From Brachycybe producta (taxonomy: Eukaryota; Arthropoda; Diplopoda; Playtdesmida; Andrognathidae): a stretch of DNA of 64,000 bases. The first letter of the stretch is position 1, and each line of letters starts with the position of its first letter. The position numbers and the translations under genes are program-made. The DNA is taken from contig JAUPFP010000058.1 in NCBI GenBank assembly GCA_036925085.1, positions 434,001-498,000 on the forward strand. Direction: 5' to 3'. The notes below the pieces were generated by a model. The model had not been told where the DNA came from and did not search any database. It saw only the letters and a list, made by a program, of their open reading frames with translations. Positions 28,868 to 40,100 of the stretch are shown here, piece by piece.

Positions 28868-29222
28868 CGCATTGTAAGAGGAAGCTTGTGACGTCATAGA
28901 GGTTAACGGCGTAAAAAATATGAAATTGTGTCATTTTAGTCTTGATAGAAAATAGATGATATCAGGGCCGGACTGGCTAGTGGTTGGCCCCACCGGCTAT
29001 GAAATTGTGTTGGCCCCATTTTTTAATTTATTTATTTTTGGCCCCTAATTTACCGGCGATCGCCGGTCAGCCGGCCGGGCCAGCACGGGCCTGGATGATA
29101 TCAACAGTTTAAATAAAATATTTCATGCATTCTCTCTTATTACCGCCCTTTTTCATTATACAAAATGACACAAGCGTAAATTTATCGTAAACTCCTCTGA
29201 CGTCACAAGTTTCTTATTACAA
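28868..29222. mobile_element. CRE-bearing MITE, interrupted by an hAT MITE
   Basis: The left arm GGAAGCTTGTGACGTCATAG followed by TTGTGTCATTTT is mirrored by AAAATGACACAAGCGT and then CTGACGTCACAAGTTTCTTA on the right. Each arm carries one perfect CRE (28889-28896, 29198-29205). An unrelated 131-bp hAT-type MITE is inserted at 28963-29093. Confidence 0.75.
28963..29093. mobile_element. 131-bp hAT-type MITE, 8-bp TSD GATGATAT
   Basis: Begins CAGGGCCGGACTGG and ends, reverse-complemented, CAGGCCCGTGCTGG. Exact 8-bp flanks GATGATAT lie at 28955-28962 and 29094-29101. It is GC-rich, with GGCCCC blocks, inside an AT-rich host element, so it arrived later than its host. Confidence 0.85.
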
Positions 29223-29699
29223 TGATGTAGGTATAAGTTTTTTTTTTTCTTAAAAAAAAGTATTTTTAAAAAAAAAATGGGCCCACGTTTGAGTAGAGGT
29301 TGAGCACCTCATTTTTTTATTGTTGCCCCACCCTTATTTATGACGTCATTTTCAATTCTTTGCTTATTACTTTTCAACAACACACAATCTTCCTCCTACT
29401 ATAAGAAACGCGTCAGACGTGTGAGAAACTTCTTCAGAAACTTTTTTTTTCTCACTCAACTTTGGTGGAAGAAGTTCTTCGTTATAGCCTCTAAAGATCT
29501 TAAAATATGAAATACATTTTTTAGAAAAGAAAAAAAATGATAAAAATATCGGTTTTCAAAGTTTCGTGAAAGTTTTAGAAAACAAAACACAAATTGTTAA
29601 CAAAAGTTTTGTTTTAAAGTTTTATTATAAAAGTGCCTCTTGATCAACACAGACTATATAAAAAAAACACGTGTTAAAGAAAAAGTGTTGCATAAAATA

Positions 29700-30187
29700 G
29701 GGTGAGACTAAAACACGGAAACTTATGGAAACGCGCGGAAAAATCAATTTTAGGCTATTATAAGCGTTACAACTTACAAGAAACGGAAAATACATGCAGA
29801 CACATTGGAAAGCACGGAAAACACAAACACACGGAAAACGCTTACAAACGCACGGAAAACACAAACAAACGCACGGAAAACACAAACACTCAGAAAAGTT
29901 CGGAAAACGCTTATAAACACGGAAAAGCGCGGACAACACGCGTTTATAAGTGTTTTCCGTGTGTTTGTAAGTGATTTCCACATTTTTCCGTGTGTTTGTG
30001 TTTTCCGCACTTTTCCGTGTGTTCATAAGTGTTTTTCGCGCTTTTCCGTGGGTTTGTAAGTGTTTTCCACGCTTTTCCGTGCTTTCCCATGTGTCTACAC
30101 GTATTTTCCGTGCCTAGTAAAGCTTATAGTAGCCTAATATTTATTTTTCCGCGGGTTTCCGTCAGTTTCCGTGTTTTAGTCTGACCC
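29700..30187. mobile_element. Giant hairpin element with minisatellite arms, 9-bp TSD
   Basis: The ends are GGGTGAGACTAAAACACGGA and, reverse-complemented, GGGTCAGACTAAAACACGGA. The flanks CATAAAATA (29691-29699 and 30188-30196) form a 9-bp direct repeat. The left arm is an array of ACGGAAAACACAAAC-like units and the right arm is its reverse complement, so the whole ~490 bp can fold back. A 9-bp TSD suggests Mutator-like (MULE) mobilisation; an 8-bp reading would allow hAT. The several ORFs across it are repeat artefacts. Confidence 0.8.
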
Positions 30188-30220
30188 CATAAAATATTTT
30201 TATTTCAGGTTATTATTATT

Positions 30221-33200
30221 ATGGATCCATCAGCTTTATTAAAAAATTCATCAAGTACGTGGTCTGCTAATAAATGGCCATCAGTTCGTTCTGGACGTGA
30301 AGGTAAATTCCTCGTAATAGAATATGCTTATATATATATATATCTAATTACTTTATTATTAGTTAATTAAATTAAATAACAAGTGAACTAAAAAAAGGAA
30401 CCGCCTCTACTTTTTATGACGTCAACGAACATAACGATAAAGAGGGAGTAAATTGCGGTTGCGGATTGACCCACTATTTGCTGTCTTGTCTGGTGGCAAA
30501 CGTGCTTAATTCCTAATGAGTCTTTCGAGTTCTGACGTCACTGAATTGTTTTGTTTGTGTAATTATTTGGCGCACTTTACCAGACAAATACAATAGATAA
30601 ACAATGCCTTCTTCAAGGACATCGCGTTAATAAATTTCTTATCGGCGGCGGCGGCGGCGGCTAATTAAAACACATTTGGCTATAGCCGACTTGCTCATTT
30701 ATTATGATAGATAACGGGACCAGCAAAAATATAATTATATAGGGTTTTATGTAAGAATCGTACAATTTCGATATAAAATATCGTTTATAATCTTATATTT
30801 TGGTATTAGTATGGACTTTTATGATAGTAATATTTTCTTTAAAAAAATTTAATTGAGAAATAATTTTCATAATTCTATTAATAAATAAAAAAAATAAAAA
30901 ATTTGCATTTTAAGTTTTCATCTCATATTGATTTTTAGAAGTTTATTTAATTTTTTAATATTTAATAAAAACTAATGTATAATAAAAATTAGAAAATTAT
31001 TTATTTGGAAATTATTTCGTTTAGGAGACACCTAGCCTCTACTGTGGCTGAGGTTGTTCATCTCTTCCGCATTATTGCGCGTTTTTCACGCAACCGATAT
31101 TTTTTTTTTTTTTTGAATTTGAAAAATTACTTTGCAAGCAGCCATAAAGGCCTATGGCAGAGGGACAAGTGTCCAAGTGCAGCATAGAAAATGCATTGTC
31201 AAAACCAGAAAATATAAAACCCTATTGATATAAACCCAACAACAATTTCAATATTTTTTAATGCTGCAATTATATGCATTGTCAAAACAAAACAAAATTA
31301 TGACTCCCATAAAATACGTTTTTCCTGCACAAAATCCTTACAAAACCTTAGACTATTAGGTAATAATTGTCTAGGATATAACAACAGTGCAGCCTTAAAT
31401 TGGAGGCTAGCGGTTCCTAATCGAAAGAATACATAACAATTAGGACATATGCATAAAAATGTTTGTATAATTACCTAATCGTAAGAAGAAGCTTGTGACG
31501 TCAGAGGGGTTGATAAAAAATTTAGGATTGTGTCATTTTATCTTACTAAAAAGGGTTGCAATGACCCTTTGTTTAAACTGTTGAGAATGTTTGCTATCAT
31601 TTCTTTTCTATCAGATTAAATGACGCTATCCTAAACTTTTAAACGTTACCCCCTCTGACGTCACTGAGGCAGGTGTATCCATAGATATTGTATTCTTGAA
31701 GTTATCCTCTCCCAGGCTCCCCCTATTTATGTACGATGTATAATGAGGTAGACTGATCTGTCTCAGTAGGCGGTTTGATTGTAGAAGAAGGCATGAGAAA
31801 TGAAAGGGGGAGGAGGTGTTGCCTGATGACGTCATTTCTCTTCTAATAAGAAGTCATGTAGGGCACTGGGGTTCAGTGTCGAACTAAAGAAGCTATTCGA
31901 TCGCGTGTGTTGTTGCGGCTGGTGTTTGAGAATGACTGTCAATGGGTGGTTTTTTTTTGTTGTTGCTCAAAGTTGAATGTTTGTTAGCTTAGTTTTGGGT
32001 CCTACAATTGGTCCCTAGTCTGCTTCGAATCTTATTTACCTGAATTAAGTGAAAAAACAATGGAAGGATACGTTCGTATTCGTCGTAATTCAGCCACCAA
32101 TCTTCATCATCAGTTGCAATTAGCTAACAATCATCACCTGTCAGTCGATTATACGTCTCATTTTGAAGGTAGAGTAATTTGCTAAAAAAGTAAAAAGGTA
32201 TCGCAATAGTAGAAACTTATAATAACTCTTGGTATTTGTCCAAATTTCCAATAAATTTAATGATAGTTAACAAAATTATCATTAAAATCCGTGAAAGTAT
32301 CGGAAAGAGGGCATGAGGAACCTACGTTATGTAAGTTTTTGAAGCATAATGCGAGTCATTTAATTCAATGGTTGTTATAGAGATTTATAGTTTGGGTTGA
32401 ACGAACATGGCGTTTAGATCATGAAATCTTAACGTGGGAACGGCCATGTTAGTACACTTACGTTGATAAAAATTTGGCTTCAGGAAGTGTGAGCGTGTCA
32501 ATTTTATTTTTTCACCTGCGTTACCAATGGGGGTTTCTTTGTTGCTGTTCGGTTAACTGATGTTCAATTAAGTTACGTAGATAATTAGGTCTGCTTCGAA
32601 TATGAAACTCAAAACCTAAATGCAGATAAAATGCATGGAGAGAGAGAGAAGAGACCTTTTCATACAAAGCTTTACTAATTCAGATATAAATTATTCAAAA
32701 GTGCTTTAAAATGAATAAATAAACGATGATAAAATTGATTGTCTATAAAAATTAATGTGTTTCTCTCATCCATAACATAAGAATGACGTCACTGGTCTGC
32801 CTGTCTGGGGACGTCATTAGATCGCCTTGATGAGCAGAAGGCACGCGCGCACGTGCACGACCCATTTTTTTTTTCTTCTCTCCTTCAGTCGTACAAGTGA
32901 CGTCACAGCTTTGAAGATGCATGTCGTTTCTATGACAATAACCGCCGTTGTCATGGAAACGCGTGTTCACTTTGGTTCTTTCCTTCTTCCGTTCTTATTC
33001 ATCTTCAATCATTCATTCATTGAAAAAGGAGAGATGTAAAAAAAAAAAAATAAAAGCTAAATGAAAAGTCAGATCAATTTAATGTCTTAACCCGCCCCCC
33101 CCCTTTCACCACCACACACTTGCTATTTCAGTATACTAAAGGGGGGAGGAGGGGTCCCTTTGATTTCATTCATTAAATATTATTTGTCAATATGTGCATC

Positions 33201-36200
33201 CATTGTAATTATGTCTTAAAAATCTTTAGAAAAAGGTTTTAGAAATGTTCATTGAGCCTCTCAAAAAAAAAAAAAATGTTCAACAATTTAGAAAATCAAA
33301 TATTTATCAAAGACATGCAGAGAACGACGCAAAGTACTTGGTTTTTAATCAAATGGAGAAGCAAATCTATAAAATCCATTTAAATGTTGCCAACAACAAA
33401 AAAAGTAGAAATCATCAAAACCTATAAACAGTTCATAAATTCTAAAAACACAAATCGAAAAAGGCCATAAAATTGGTGACAATATTATTAGGTTTTTTGC
33501 ATTTTAAATAGGGTGGTTGCTGGAATTTTTTTTCTTTCTTTCTAAAATTAAATTAAATGTCTCGGAGAAGTCCTTAAATGTCCTGAAAAACCTTCCAAAT
33601 TTTTTTTAGAAAGTTAAATGAATGTAAAGACTCTTAATTTTATGCTCAGCAGAAAGTATAAATTACGTGCTGCAAGAGAGAGTAGCTTGAAAATCGTTAT
33701 TAACAGAAAAGAACGAGACCTCAAAGTTAAGAAGTTCAACATTCTGAATAGTGTTTAAACGACGACCTTTGGATAAAGTTTTCTATTATGGAACCCTGTT
33801 CAGAGAGTTCAAGTTTAAATAAAGGCGTCAAGTTTTCTTCTTGAATTTGGATCCACATATTTTCCAAATTGAAGCAAGGCTTGGCTTTTCTTTAAAAAAA
33901 TATTCTTAGGAAATTCATATTTTGGAAGATATTACTGAAGAACATAATTAATTTTAATAATTAGTGCTAATTAGTACTCTTATTAGAAAATATAACAAAT
34001 AAAATTGTACATAAATTTTGTTTTGATTTGTGTCTTTTTTTTTCTTTTCTCGTTTTCGTTTTTTTAAGCTCCAGTTCGATGTTCGAGGCGAAAATCAGGT
34101 ACGGAACAAACGAGATTTTTTTTAAATTTTTATTAAAATTGATTATAATATATTATATATTTTTACTTGTCTATTTTAGTATTTGCGGAACATTACGACC
34201 CGGAAAAAGACGATGAAGATGAAGACGAGAACAAAGTGAGAAGAAGAAAATTGAGAAGAAGAAGAAGAAAAAAAAAGACGAAATTCTAACTGATTTGTTT
34301 ATTTTTTGGTTAAAAGGTGGTTTATCCAAAAACGGACGAACAACGGAAACGTCTTTCTGAATCCGTGCAAAACATTTTTCTTTTCCGCTCTTTGGATTAC
34401 GTACGTCTTAGTCTTAAATTTATTATTTAGTGTTTTTTGTGGGACAATTTGAATCTGTAGAATTATTTTCAAATCTTATAATTTATTAAGATGGTTTACG
34501 AACAGCTGATTTTCGAACTGTGATTATTGTGTCTTTCATAAGACCAAAATTAGGAAAAACTTCAGTGTTTTAGAAACTAGAAGCGTAGCGCAATCACTTA
34601 AAGCTATTTTCATGTTGATGTCTTTCAAAATAAACTTTTTATAGCCAAAAATTCAAAAAAAATATCATCTGCAATAAAGTGGGCAATTTTTAAATTAATG
34701 TAAAACGCTTATTTTAAAAGACATCAACATGGAAATAGCGTTAAGTGATTGCGCTACGCTTCTAGTTTCTAAAACACTGTGAAGTTTCTCATGAATTCGT
34801 ACCTGAAAAAGAGAATAATGAAAGTTCTAGAGGCGTTTTTTTTTTACTTTAAAACCACTTTCGTTTCATTGTTTCGTACAAAATAATTTCGTTAAAATTT
34901 CTTTTATTGAATAATAAAATAATATTAAATATAATAATAATTATAAATAAATATTAGGTTGACATTTATTAATAAAATATATAATTAAAATTAATAAAAA
35001 TGTTATTCTTTAAAAAAAAGGAACAAATGCAGGAGGTTTTGGACGCAATGTTCGAGAGACAGGCGTTGGCCGGTGAATACATCATACGACAGGGAGACGA
35101 CGGTGATAACTTCTACGTCATCGACAGGTAACGATACTAGTATTATATTTCCAGGCATTCCATTGTTATGATCACCGTTCATTGTTGTCGTCGTCGTCTA
35201 TATTTCCTATTGTTTCCTTCATTCTTTTCTTTTTTTTTTTCTTTGAATTGTGGCAAAAGTGACTTTCAAGGTTGAAAATATTTATTCGCCATTTTTCACA
35301 TTATTGTTATTGTAATGAATTATTGAATATATATTCTAATATGTTCTCTATTGTTGATCTGAGAATGGAACGTTGTAAAAAATTGGCGTTTCTTTTAATG
35401 TTGAAATGTAATTTCATGCGACGACCAACCGAAATATATCTAGATAGAATGAGAGAGAGAGAGAAAGGGGGCGTTTTTACTTGGTATTTATCTTGTTAAT
35501 ATATAAATGAAACCTACAAATCAAAATCTCGTTATATTTTCGGTTGTTCGTTTCGCATTCATTCCATTTTTGCGAAATATTAATAAATTAATAATTTAAT
35601 GAAGATTGCAGTCAAACAAACAACCAGGATATGGCCACGTTTATGGTTTCTATGGAATAAATGAAACTTAAAATACTTGATGGATGTGATTAAGAAATGA
35701 ATTTTAATACATAAATTAATGTTTGTAAAAAATAAATTACCATAATTTGTAGAAATTGTTGATTATAAGTTGGCATAAAATGCACGAAATGAATAATAGG
35801 TTTCTTGACTGCTTTTGGGGTTCGTGTACACACTATAGGGTGATGCAAAAGTCCGACAACAATGGAAAGCATGTAAGGAGACTTCTGAATCACCTTGTAT
35901 TATGTCATAGGTAGTCACTGTACCTGGAAGCGAGTGACGTCATTTGGGTCCATAATAATTAAACAACCTTAGAATGTGCCATTTTGTCGCATATAAATTC
36001 GAGTGTTCGGTTTCGGCCACACGTCGACCACTTTTTGCAGTCCATTTCGACCACAAAACATCGCTCTTTAGTGAATACCCAAGTTACTGTTCTGAAATCG
36101 TTTTTTTTTTTACTTTTCAGTGGCGTGTACGAAGTGTACGTGTCTCGCGATAACGAAGAGAAGCACGTTGGCAGTTATCACCATCGTGGCAGCTTTGGCG

Positions 36201-37166
36201 AATTAGCCTTGATGTATAACATGCCACGAGCAGCTTCCATCAGAGTGGCAGCCAACGGTCTTTTATGGGCAATGGTCAGTACTTAAGCTGATCCAAATTA
36301 AAGATTAATATAACCAATAATGCTTTTTTTTAAAAAAAATTTGTTAATGCAGGACAGACAAACATTTCGTCGTATTCTGCTGAAAAGTGCTTTCAAAAAG
36401 CGTAAAATGTACGAGGCGCTTTTAGAAAATGTTCCGATGTTACGAACTTTGGAGGTTAACCTCTCTTAAAACCTATTTTAGAAACAGCAAATTTATTGTT
36501 TTGTTTCTTGTAGCCTTACGAACGGATGAATTTGGCGGATGCGTTCGTTCCAAAATCGTTCGAAGACGGTCAGCTTATCATCAAACAAGGCGATGCGGCC
36601 GACGGAATGTATTTTGTCGAAGATGGAAGTGTTCGTATTACGATTCACGGCAAGGTAGTTTAAGAAGGGGGGAAAAAATACCGTTTTCTGATAACGATTA
36701 GTTTCATTGCATGTTTTTTTTTTGTTTAAAAAGAATGATGAAATGGAACGAGAAGTTTCAAGGATAGGAAGCGGTGGTTACTTCGGAGGTAAGAATTTGA
36801 GAGGCTGATATCATTTCGTTTTGTTTTTTTATTACATGTTCAAAACGGTTCGTATTTTGTAAATTAATTTGTTTTTCGTTTCTGCAGAACTGGCTCTCGT
36901 TACGCATAATCCTCGAGCAGCATCCGTATACGCAGTCGGTCGTACTCGATTAGCTTGTGAGTTGTCGTATATGCGGCACTCATAAAATATTTGAGAACTA
37001 ATCTATTGGGCTGGTTTTTTTTTATTTATTTAAAGTCTTGGACGTTCAAGCTTTCGAACGTCTTTTGGGTCCATGCCTGGAGATAATGAAACGAAGCATC
37101 GACGATTACGAGGATCAACTGGTTAAGATTTTTGGCTCAAAGGCGAATCTATCGGACGTACGATGA
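30221..37166 (+). CDS. PRKAR2: cAMP-dependent protein kinase, type II regulatory subunit
   Basis: Inhibits the PKA catalytic subunit until cAMP binds. First exon A is 30221-30302. The shared exons are 34069-34098, 34180-34235, 34317-34400, 35021-35127, 36121-36274, 36353-36454, 36514-36654, 36734-36788, 36888-36956 and 37036-37166. Isoform A has 336 aa. The autoinhibitory site CSRRKSV (Ser37 in A) has a phosphorylatable Ser, which marks type II. CNB-A carries [15 protein letters not shown] and [19 protein letters not shown], each with the Glu and Arg that hold cAMP; the end reads [16 protein letters not shown]. The N-terminal dimerisation/docking helices of RII are not encoded by either visible first exon, so the protein is about 60 residues shorter than vertebrate RII. 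Phases join throughout. Exon A has a splice acceptor at 30208-30209, so a non-coding or further coding exon may lie upstream. Confidence 0.93.
30303..32059 (+). other. PKA RII intron between alternative first exons
   Basis: Contains perfect CREs at 30417, 30533, 31496, 31656 and 31827, a (CGG)n tract at about 30643-30661, and a second CRE-bearing MITE (31478-31690). The 31005-31187 ORF is AT-rich and unsupported. Confidence 0.6.
31478..31690. mobile_element. CRE-bearing MITE, second copy
   Basis: The left arm GAAGCTTGTGACGTCAGAGG, then TTTAGGATTGTGTCATTTTA, is mirrored by TAAATGACGCTATCCTAAAC and ACCCCCTCTGACGTCACTGA. CREs are at 31496-31503 and 31656-31663. It belongs to the same family as 28868-29222. 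Confidence 0.75.
32060..32168 (+). CDS. PRKAR2: PKA RII alternative first exon B
   Basis: An ATG-initiated exon of 36 codons plus one base. It ends GAA G with donor GTAGAG, exactly the same phase and last codon as exon A (GAA G|GTAAAT). Joined to 34069 it gives a 345-aa isoform. The N-terminus starts [17 protein letters not shown], in which RRNS is itself a PKA-type consensus. It is not a dimerisation/docking domain. A CRE at 31827-31834 lies about 230 bp upstream, so this is probably a separate promoter. Confidence 0.7.
32169..34068 (+). other. PKA RII intron after first exon B
   Basis: No further coding exon was recognised. CREs lie at 32784-32791 and 32898-32905. The remainder is AT-rich, with small unsupported ORFs at 32827 and 33245. 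Confidence 0.6.
34485..34865. mobile_element. Foldback MITE copy in PKA RII gene
   Basis: A complete copy from TTAAGATGGTTTACGAACAG to GGCGTTTTTTTTTTACTTTA. It shows the inverted pair GAAACTAGAAGCGTAGCGCA and TGCGCTACGCTTCTAGTTTC. The sequence lies in the intron between the exons at 34317-34400 and 35021-35127. Confidence 0.8.
35836..35899. mobile_element. Tiny mariner-type MITE remnant
   Basis: TAGGGTGATGCAAAAGTC is mirrored by GACTTCTGAATCACCTTG with TA on both sides, about 64 bp in all. The end AGGGTGATTCAAAAGTC is reminiscent of Tc1/mariner-like terminal repeats. The identity is tentative. Confidence 0.4.
35925..36090. mobile_element. Fragments of the CRE MITE and GTGGTCG MITE in PKA RII intron
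   Basis: GTGACGTCATTT (CRE at 35935-35942), followed by CCTTAGAATGTGCCATTTTG, matches one arm of the CRE MITE family. Directly after it, GGTTTCGGCCACACGTCGAC and CGACCACAAAACATCGCTCT match the right half of the GTGGTCG family. Confidence 0.5.
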
Positions 37167-40100
37167 TGAGGATAACGGAGTGACGTCATGGCTGTAGTTA
37201 CTTCTTTACTTCTTCATGCGTTAATCGTAACATGCGTTTCCATTTGTCCAACTGGTTGTTCCGTACTATCGAATCTTAAAACTTGCTTCCTTCCTTGTCT
37301 TAACATTTCTTTGAACCCCTGTACAGAGGGGAATTTATTTACAACATTATATTACGGCACCAAAATAATATCTTTTTAATACACAAGGTATAATGACCAG
37401 GAAATATCTACGGTGCAAACTGTATAACACGAAATGAAAGCAACGGTTGAATATTTTTTTCACGTGTTGAACAAATTTCATGTTAAAAAAAATCCCAAAC
37501 GTATTTTACGAATCTATGAATTTAGTGTCGTGATAATTTCTCGTTTAATGTCGCGTTGTACAAGCGATTATTATTCGTCTGTGCTTTGTAGTGTTTGAAA
37601 ACGGCCTCGACTTTTATCTCTTGTTATGAAAAGGATTTCAGGATTTTATGGACGAGAAAAGAACACATTTTTTCGTGTTAACAGAAATATTTTTTATGTT
37701 ATTCTAAGGAACCGGACCGAAAATATATTTCGTGTTATCTGATTTATTTTATTTCGTGTTAAGCAGGTAATCGCTGTATATATTATATAGAAAAATCTAT
37801 CGTAAGGAATCTGACCGAAATTATTTCATGTTATATCGGATGTTTCGTGTTATCAGTTTCGGGTTTAAACGATTTCCACTGTATTTTTTATTTGAGTCAT
37901 GTGGCGAGAAAGTGAAATTTTGAGATGTTAAAACTTAAAAAGAACAAATCGATTTTTTTACGAAGATCGATGTAGTTAGAATAGTTTTCAGAAATGGTGT
38001 CGCTATAATATGTTTTACTATTTCAAAAGAAAGGTACAATTTATTTTTTTGTAAAAGGCAAAAAAGGATAGTTTTAAGAAAGAAAAAAATGTATATATTA
38101 TATTATTATTATATGTGTGTGCAAAGAGTTAGAAGCTTATCAACTTATCATAAATATATATTTAGAGAAGAAAAAGAACCAAATACTATATAGTTAGTAA
38201 ATGCATTTTATATGTAATCATGGCCAAAATAATATATGCAAATGAAAGAAAACAATGGACTAGACCTCGTTGTTTCTTCTTCTTTTGAGAACTTCTATTA
38301 TTCAAAAGCAACTTAAAAACGAAATGAATGTGGTTTTTTTTTTATACTAGAACAGTAGTAAATAACTGTATTCCCTAAGGAGATATTATTGTTAATGTAC
38401 TTATAATTAAACGGCTTTTGACAATTTTAAATTCGGAATTTTGGGGTTTTTTGCGTTATGTTTGTACTGAAGGTTGAAAAAAAAATCGTTTTATATAATG
38501 TAAAAATTTCGACTTTTTCAAACTACCATGAAAAGTTTAATTTTTAAAAGTATCTCTATCAATGCAACAATTTTTTTTTTGTTATTCAACCGGTTTCGAG
38601 AACTTTAAATATCCGTTATATTGCACCTGAAAGGCTGAATAGTAAGTGTTCTGATCTATTGTTCTTTTTCAATTTTGCATATTTTATAATAGCTGATTAT
38701 AAATATCCTTATGTAGTTAATATATGTGAAACGTTAAGCCTCAAGTATTGGTATGCACACAAAAAAGTAAAACGGCAGGGATTTAAGTCTCAATACATTC
38801 TTGGATAAAAGTTGCCTCTTATTAGGAAACTTTAGGCTAGATTTTGGACTTTCGAGTCCACCAGCTTTTGCTTTTGCTGAATACATGTTTTCGAAAGAAA
38901 AAAATAACTTGGTTTAAAATCTTGATAGCAATTCTAAAAGAAGTCAGATGTGTTTTCGATAATATTATTTAATAAGTTGATAACTTAATATTTATTGAAT
39001 ATATAAGAAGTATGGTTCTTGGAACTTGCGTTAGTGGTTTGTAAAGTTGTAGTTTTAATTGTTAGGTTTCTTCCAATGTCTTATTTCATTATGTACAAAA
39101 TATTTATGTGCACCACGTACAATTATTATTAAGGTAATAGTTGGTTTAGGTTTGTGTCATATGAACAAAATACAAAACCCTAAAAATGTATACACACTTT
39201 TAATGGTGGTTGTCTATGGGCATTTTTTTTTAATAAGACCACGGAAACTGGAGACGGACAGTATCTCCACGATAAGGCTATGGTTGTGCCAAAGGCACGA
39301 AGGCGTAAAAGCTATACAGTCTCCTGCATAGAGGCTAATCGGGTGCTAATTGAAAGATTTTCTTAAATGAATTATTTGAAGAAACCGTTTTGAAGTGTAT
39401 ACATTTTTGGGCCCCTTTGTTTACAGGAGCACATCTGACAAATCTACATTTTCTTAGTCGAAAATACAAAAAAAAAACCCTAGTCGAATTTTTGTTGTTT
39501 TATTGGATCTCTTTAGTCGCAGCAATAAATAAAATTTAAAGGAATAGTGGGTCCTTAAGGCCCACTTCAACCTGCTATTTTTTTTTATAAATGGCCAAGT
39601 GCAACTCAGTTTTATTATTATTTGAGCAGCATTTATTTGCAAATATTCTGCATTTTGCATATTATATTTGCTCATCTTGTAGTTAGTATGCTAATTAATG
39701 TTTATGCATCACAAAAAATGCATTTAAAATGTATTTTTATTGCAGAAGAAAATTGGTTTTGATTGTTACTTACACCTGTATTTTTAGCATTATCAGTTAA
39801 CTTTGAAATATGATTTTAGAATTTTAATTATTTGTTGGGCTACTCTGCTGCTGCAATTATAGCTGGACTATGATTTTATTTGCGTACATGTTTGTTTGTA
39901 ATTTTATGGCAGCTCTATTTAAAAAAAAAGATATATGCCAACAAAAATTGTAATTTTAGTGTCTTTGATTCTATGCATGTTAACATTATTGATTTTATTT
40001 ATCAAAGTTCGCGATTTTGCACAATATAGATTTAACAATTTTTTTGTGAAAGTTTCATATTTATTCATATATATGTTACAGCATATTGCCTAGGCGATCT

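Noticed and set aside
29625-30059. Four overlapping 78-133-aa ORFs rich in Asn/Thr/Glu or Phe/Cys/Val
   Set aside because: They translate the ACGGAAAACACAAAC minisatellite arms of a hairpin transposon in different frames.
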